A stretch of 64,000 nt of DNA from Pseudomonadota bacterium (lineage in GTDB: Bacteria; Pseudomonadota; Gammaproteobacteria; Burkholderiales; Gallionellaceae), in assembly GCA_021782995.1 (NCBI GenBank), contig JAJXUI010000009.1, positions 1 to 64,000 of the forward strand. Reading direction: 5' to 3'. Under the pieces are notes generated by a model. That model was not told the origin of the DNA, did no database searches, and saw only the letters and a list, made by a program, of their open reading frames with translations. Shown in pieces: positions 62,095 through 64,000 of the stretch (its first letter is position 1; each line of letters begins with the position of its first letter). The position numbers and the translations under genes are program-made.

Positions 62095-63657
62095 ATGATC
62101 GAACCAGACCTGCCTGACAACGAGGACGAAAGACTGCAGGCACTTCATGCACTGAGCGTGCTGGACACGCCACCTGAAGTGCGCTTTGATCGACTGACTC
62201 GCCTGGTGAAGTCCCAGTTTCATGTTCCCATTGCCCTGGTCAGCCTGATTGATTCCAATCGCCAGTGGTTCAAATCAAGGCAAGGACTGGAGCCCAGCGA
62301 AACACCACGCAATATTTCCTTTTGCGGTCATGCCATCCTGCATGAAGAAATCATGCATGTGCAGAATGCGCTTGAAGATCCCCGATTCTTTGACAACCCG
62401 CTGGTGACCGGCGATTTGAGCATCCGCTTTTATGCAGGCGCCCCACTGCATGCGCCAGGAGGATCGAGAATCGGCACGCTATGCGTAATCGACAACAAGC
62501 CACGCGACATGACAGAGGATGAACGTCTCCTGCTCAGGGATATTGCAGACATCGTTGAACAGGAACTTGCACTCGCGCATCAACTGGAGGAAACACGCAG
62601 TACCGCGCTTTTGCTGAATTCCATCATTGAACACCTGCCTGCCATGCTCATACTCAAGCGCGCCTCCGACCTGCGCGTTCAGATATTCAACAAGGCAGGT
62701 GAAAAGATGCTGGGATACTCACGCGAGGACGTTATCGGAAAGTCAGTACTTGACGCCCTTCCGCAGGAGCAGGCTGATAATGCCTCCCGGAGTGACTGGA
62801 AGGTGCTCAACGAAACCGGATTCGAGGATATTCCGGAAGAAGTCATGAATACACAGGATGGCCATCAAGTCATCCTGCACACGATCAAGGTTGCCATTCG
62901 GGATGAGCAAGGCAAGCCCAGATATCTGCTGGGAATATCCGAGGACATCACCCAGCGCAAACAACTGGAGAAGCTGAAAAGCGAATTCATCTCCACGGTG
63001 AGTCACGAATTACGCACCCCATTGACTTCAATCAGGGGGTCGATCGGTTTGCTTGCCGGCAAATTTTCCGACAGCCTGCCGGAGGATGCGCGCAAGCTGC
63101 TGGAAATATCCCTGCGCAACAGCGACCGACTCACACACCTGATCAACGACCTGCTGGATCTCGAAAAAATCGAATCCGGGAAAATGCGTTTTGAATATGC
63201 CTCAATCGACCCCATCGGGCTGGCGCGCAGGGCAATAGAGGATAATGAAGGTTACGCCAGCAAGCTGAACATCCGTCTTGCGCTTGATACAGACCTGACC
63301 CAGGGCAGCATCCTGGGTGATCATAATCGGCTGCTGCAAGTGCTGGCCAACCTGATTTCCAACGCCGCCAAGTATTCCCCGCCAGCCGGTACGGTCAGTG
63401 TTGCTGTACACCGTGAGCAAAATGCTTTCATCTTCAGTGTCCACGATGACGGGCCCGGCATTCCGGAAAGCTTCAGGAGCCGCATCTTCCAGCGATTCGC
63501 CCAGGCCAACAGCTCCGACACCCGGGAAAAGGGCGGTTTCGGCCTGGGTCTCAGCATCAGCAAAGCCATCATCGAACGCCATGGCGGCACCATCGGTTAC
63601 CAGAGCCAGCCTGGCCAGGGTACGACATTCAGCTTCAGGCTGCCGGAATACCTTTAG
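62095..63657 (+). CDS. Soluble GAF-PAS histidine kinase
   Basis: About 520 residues from MIEPDLPDNEDERLQALHAL, with AAGGGAA upstream; an earlier in-frame ATG at 61912 is rejected because the GAF family starts at the RLQALHALSVLDTP motif. GAF domain at about residues 10-155 (ISFCGHAILHEE, IGTLCVID), PAS at about 175-300, HisKA box VSHELRTPLTSIRGSIG near 302 and HATPase domain ending GGFGLGLSISKAII. There is no membrane segment and no adjacent regulator gene, so the partner is elsewhere or this is an orphan kinase. Confidence 0.91.
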   Translation: MIEPDLPDNEDERLQALHALSVLDTPPEVRFDRLTRLVKSQFHVPIALVSLIDSNRQWFKSRQGLEPSETPRNISFCGHAILHEEIMHVQNALEDPRFFDNPLVTGDLSIRFYAGAPLHAPGGSRIGTLCVIDNKPRDMTEDERLLLRDIADIVEQELALAHQLEETRSTALLLNSIIEHLPAMLILKRASDLRVQIFNKAGEKMLGYSREDVIGKSVLDALPQEQADNASRSDWKVLNETGFEDIPEEVMNTQDGHQVILHTIKVAIRDEQGKPRYLLGISEDITQRKQLEKLKSEFISTVSHELRTPLTSIRGSIGLLAGKFSDSLPEDARKLLEISLRNSDRLTHLINDLLDLEKIESGKMRFEYASIDPIGLARRAIEDNEGYASKLNIRLALDTDLTQGSILGDHNRLLQVLANLISNAAKYSPPAGTVSVAVHREQNAFIFSVHDDGPGIPESFRSRIFQRFAQANSSDTREKGGFGLGLSISKAIIERHGGTIGYQSQPGQGTTFSFRLPEYL

Positions 63658-63773
63658 CACAACACCCTGCCGCGGCATTCGGCTACACCACACATTTTGC
63701 GCACAATTGGCCTGGCTCCATGCGGCCAGATTTCCCGCCTCAGGCAACATCTGCCCGCATACCGGGCACACAG
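63658..63773. other. Short gap before the right-edge frame
   Basis: About 116 bases with no recognised promoter, terminator or gene. The minus-strand frame antisense to the kinase continues through it but has no family resemblance. Confidence 0.4.
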
Positions 63774-64000
63774 TCACGCAGGCTGCCTGTCCGTGGTATT
63801 GGCATTCACAGCCTTCCTCATCGCCGAGCTCCGGCACAGGCCGCGCATGCATGCCTTGCATGACATGCTGATGGACACGCGATCCGGCTTGACGCACAGG
63901 TTGCAGGGTTGAAGTTGAACCACACCGTGTACTGCCATGAACTGAATCAGGCCGCGCTCGCCGAGTCGCTTTACCGGAGCTTGCTTCGCCTGCAATAATG
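63774..64000 (-). CDS. Possible C-terminal part of an unknown cysteine-rich protein (runs off the window)
   Basis: An open frame enters from the right edge and ends at 63774. It reads GERGLIQFMAVHGVVQLQPC, then CNLC (residues about 31-34), CKAC and GLC. Two CxxC pairs suggest a metal-binding or redox module, but the piece is short and no family is recognised. It may also be chance. If real, most of the gene lies beyond base 64000. Confidence 0.3.
   Translation of the reverse strand, partial: LLQAKQAPVKRLGERGLIQFMAVHGVVQLQPCNLCVKPDRVSISMSCKACMRGLCRSSAMRKAVNANTTDRQPA

Overview
The window reads as one contiguous stretch of a Gram-negative betaproteobacterial chromosome. A Nitrosomonadales-type chemolithoautotroph (relatives of Gallionellaceae or Sulfuricellaceae) fits best, but this is inferred from family resemblance and gene order, not from a marker gene. 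Supporting features are a PrkB-type phosphoribulokinase (Calvin-Benson cycle), the blocks rhodanese-grxC-secB-gpsA and gpmI-envC-ctpA-moeB, and thrB-DUF2782 near polA. No rRNA, tRNA, CRISPR array, insertion sequence or prophage was recognised.

Layout. 1-3317: partial bioB, divergent comF, and a methyl-accepting chemotaxis gene with a good FliA (sigma-28) promoter. 3646-19550 (minus strand): a nearly complete MSHA type IV pilus locus. Transcription order is mshE, G, a minor prepilin, A, C, D, O, P, Q, then I, a PilN-like gene, J, K, L, M, N, so the two halves are swapped relative to the Vibrio/Shewanella order. MshE carries a c-di-GMP-binding MshEN domain. 19697-23318 (plus): an atypical PAP2 protein, trmL and a NahK-like hybrid kinase. 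23310-27808 (minus): gpsA, an SH3-domain protein, secB, grxC, a membrane rhodanese and a PglL/Wzy-type oligosaccharyltransferase. 27898-32928 (minus): a regulated efflux operon (ArsR, membrane fusion protein, RND pump, DUF2892). Its ArsR has the cysteine spacing of persulfide sensors, and two abutting palindromes overlap the pump promoter.

33077-40058 (plus): gpmI, envC, ctpA, an unknown protein, moeB and a GMC oxidoreductase. 40101-45139: a cluster of exported proteins (lipoprotein hydrolase, DUF4105, DUF3015, PA2779-type, PA2778-type cysteine peptidase), the best candidate here for an undescribed system. 45179-47913: argA, the Fe(II)-trafficking protein gene and prkB, the last with a LysR-type dyad upstream. 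48016-50915 (minus): a histidine kinase, response regulator and Hpt/pseudo-receiver operon. 51039-61346: uvrD, an AhpD-like protein, a BPSS1780-type membrane protein, thrB, DUF2782, YceI, CheX, TMEM175, LOG and polA. The right end has an orphan Phd/YefM antitoxin, a GAF-PAS histidine kinase and a possible partial gene.

A short AT-rich intergenic sequence (core TGATTATATT or TGATTTAATTATATTA) recurs at eight places, next to promoters, at gene ends and inside an operon alike. No annotated feature explains it.
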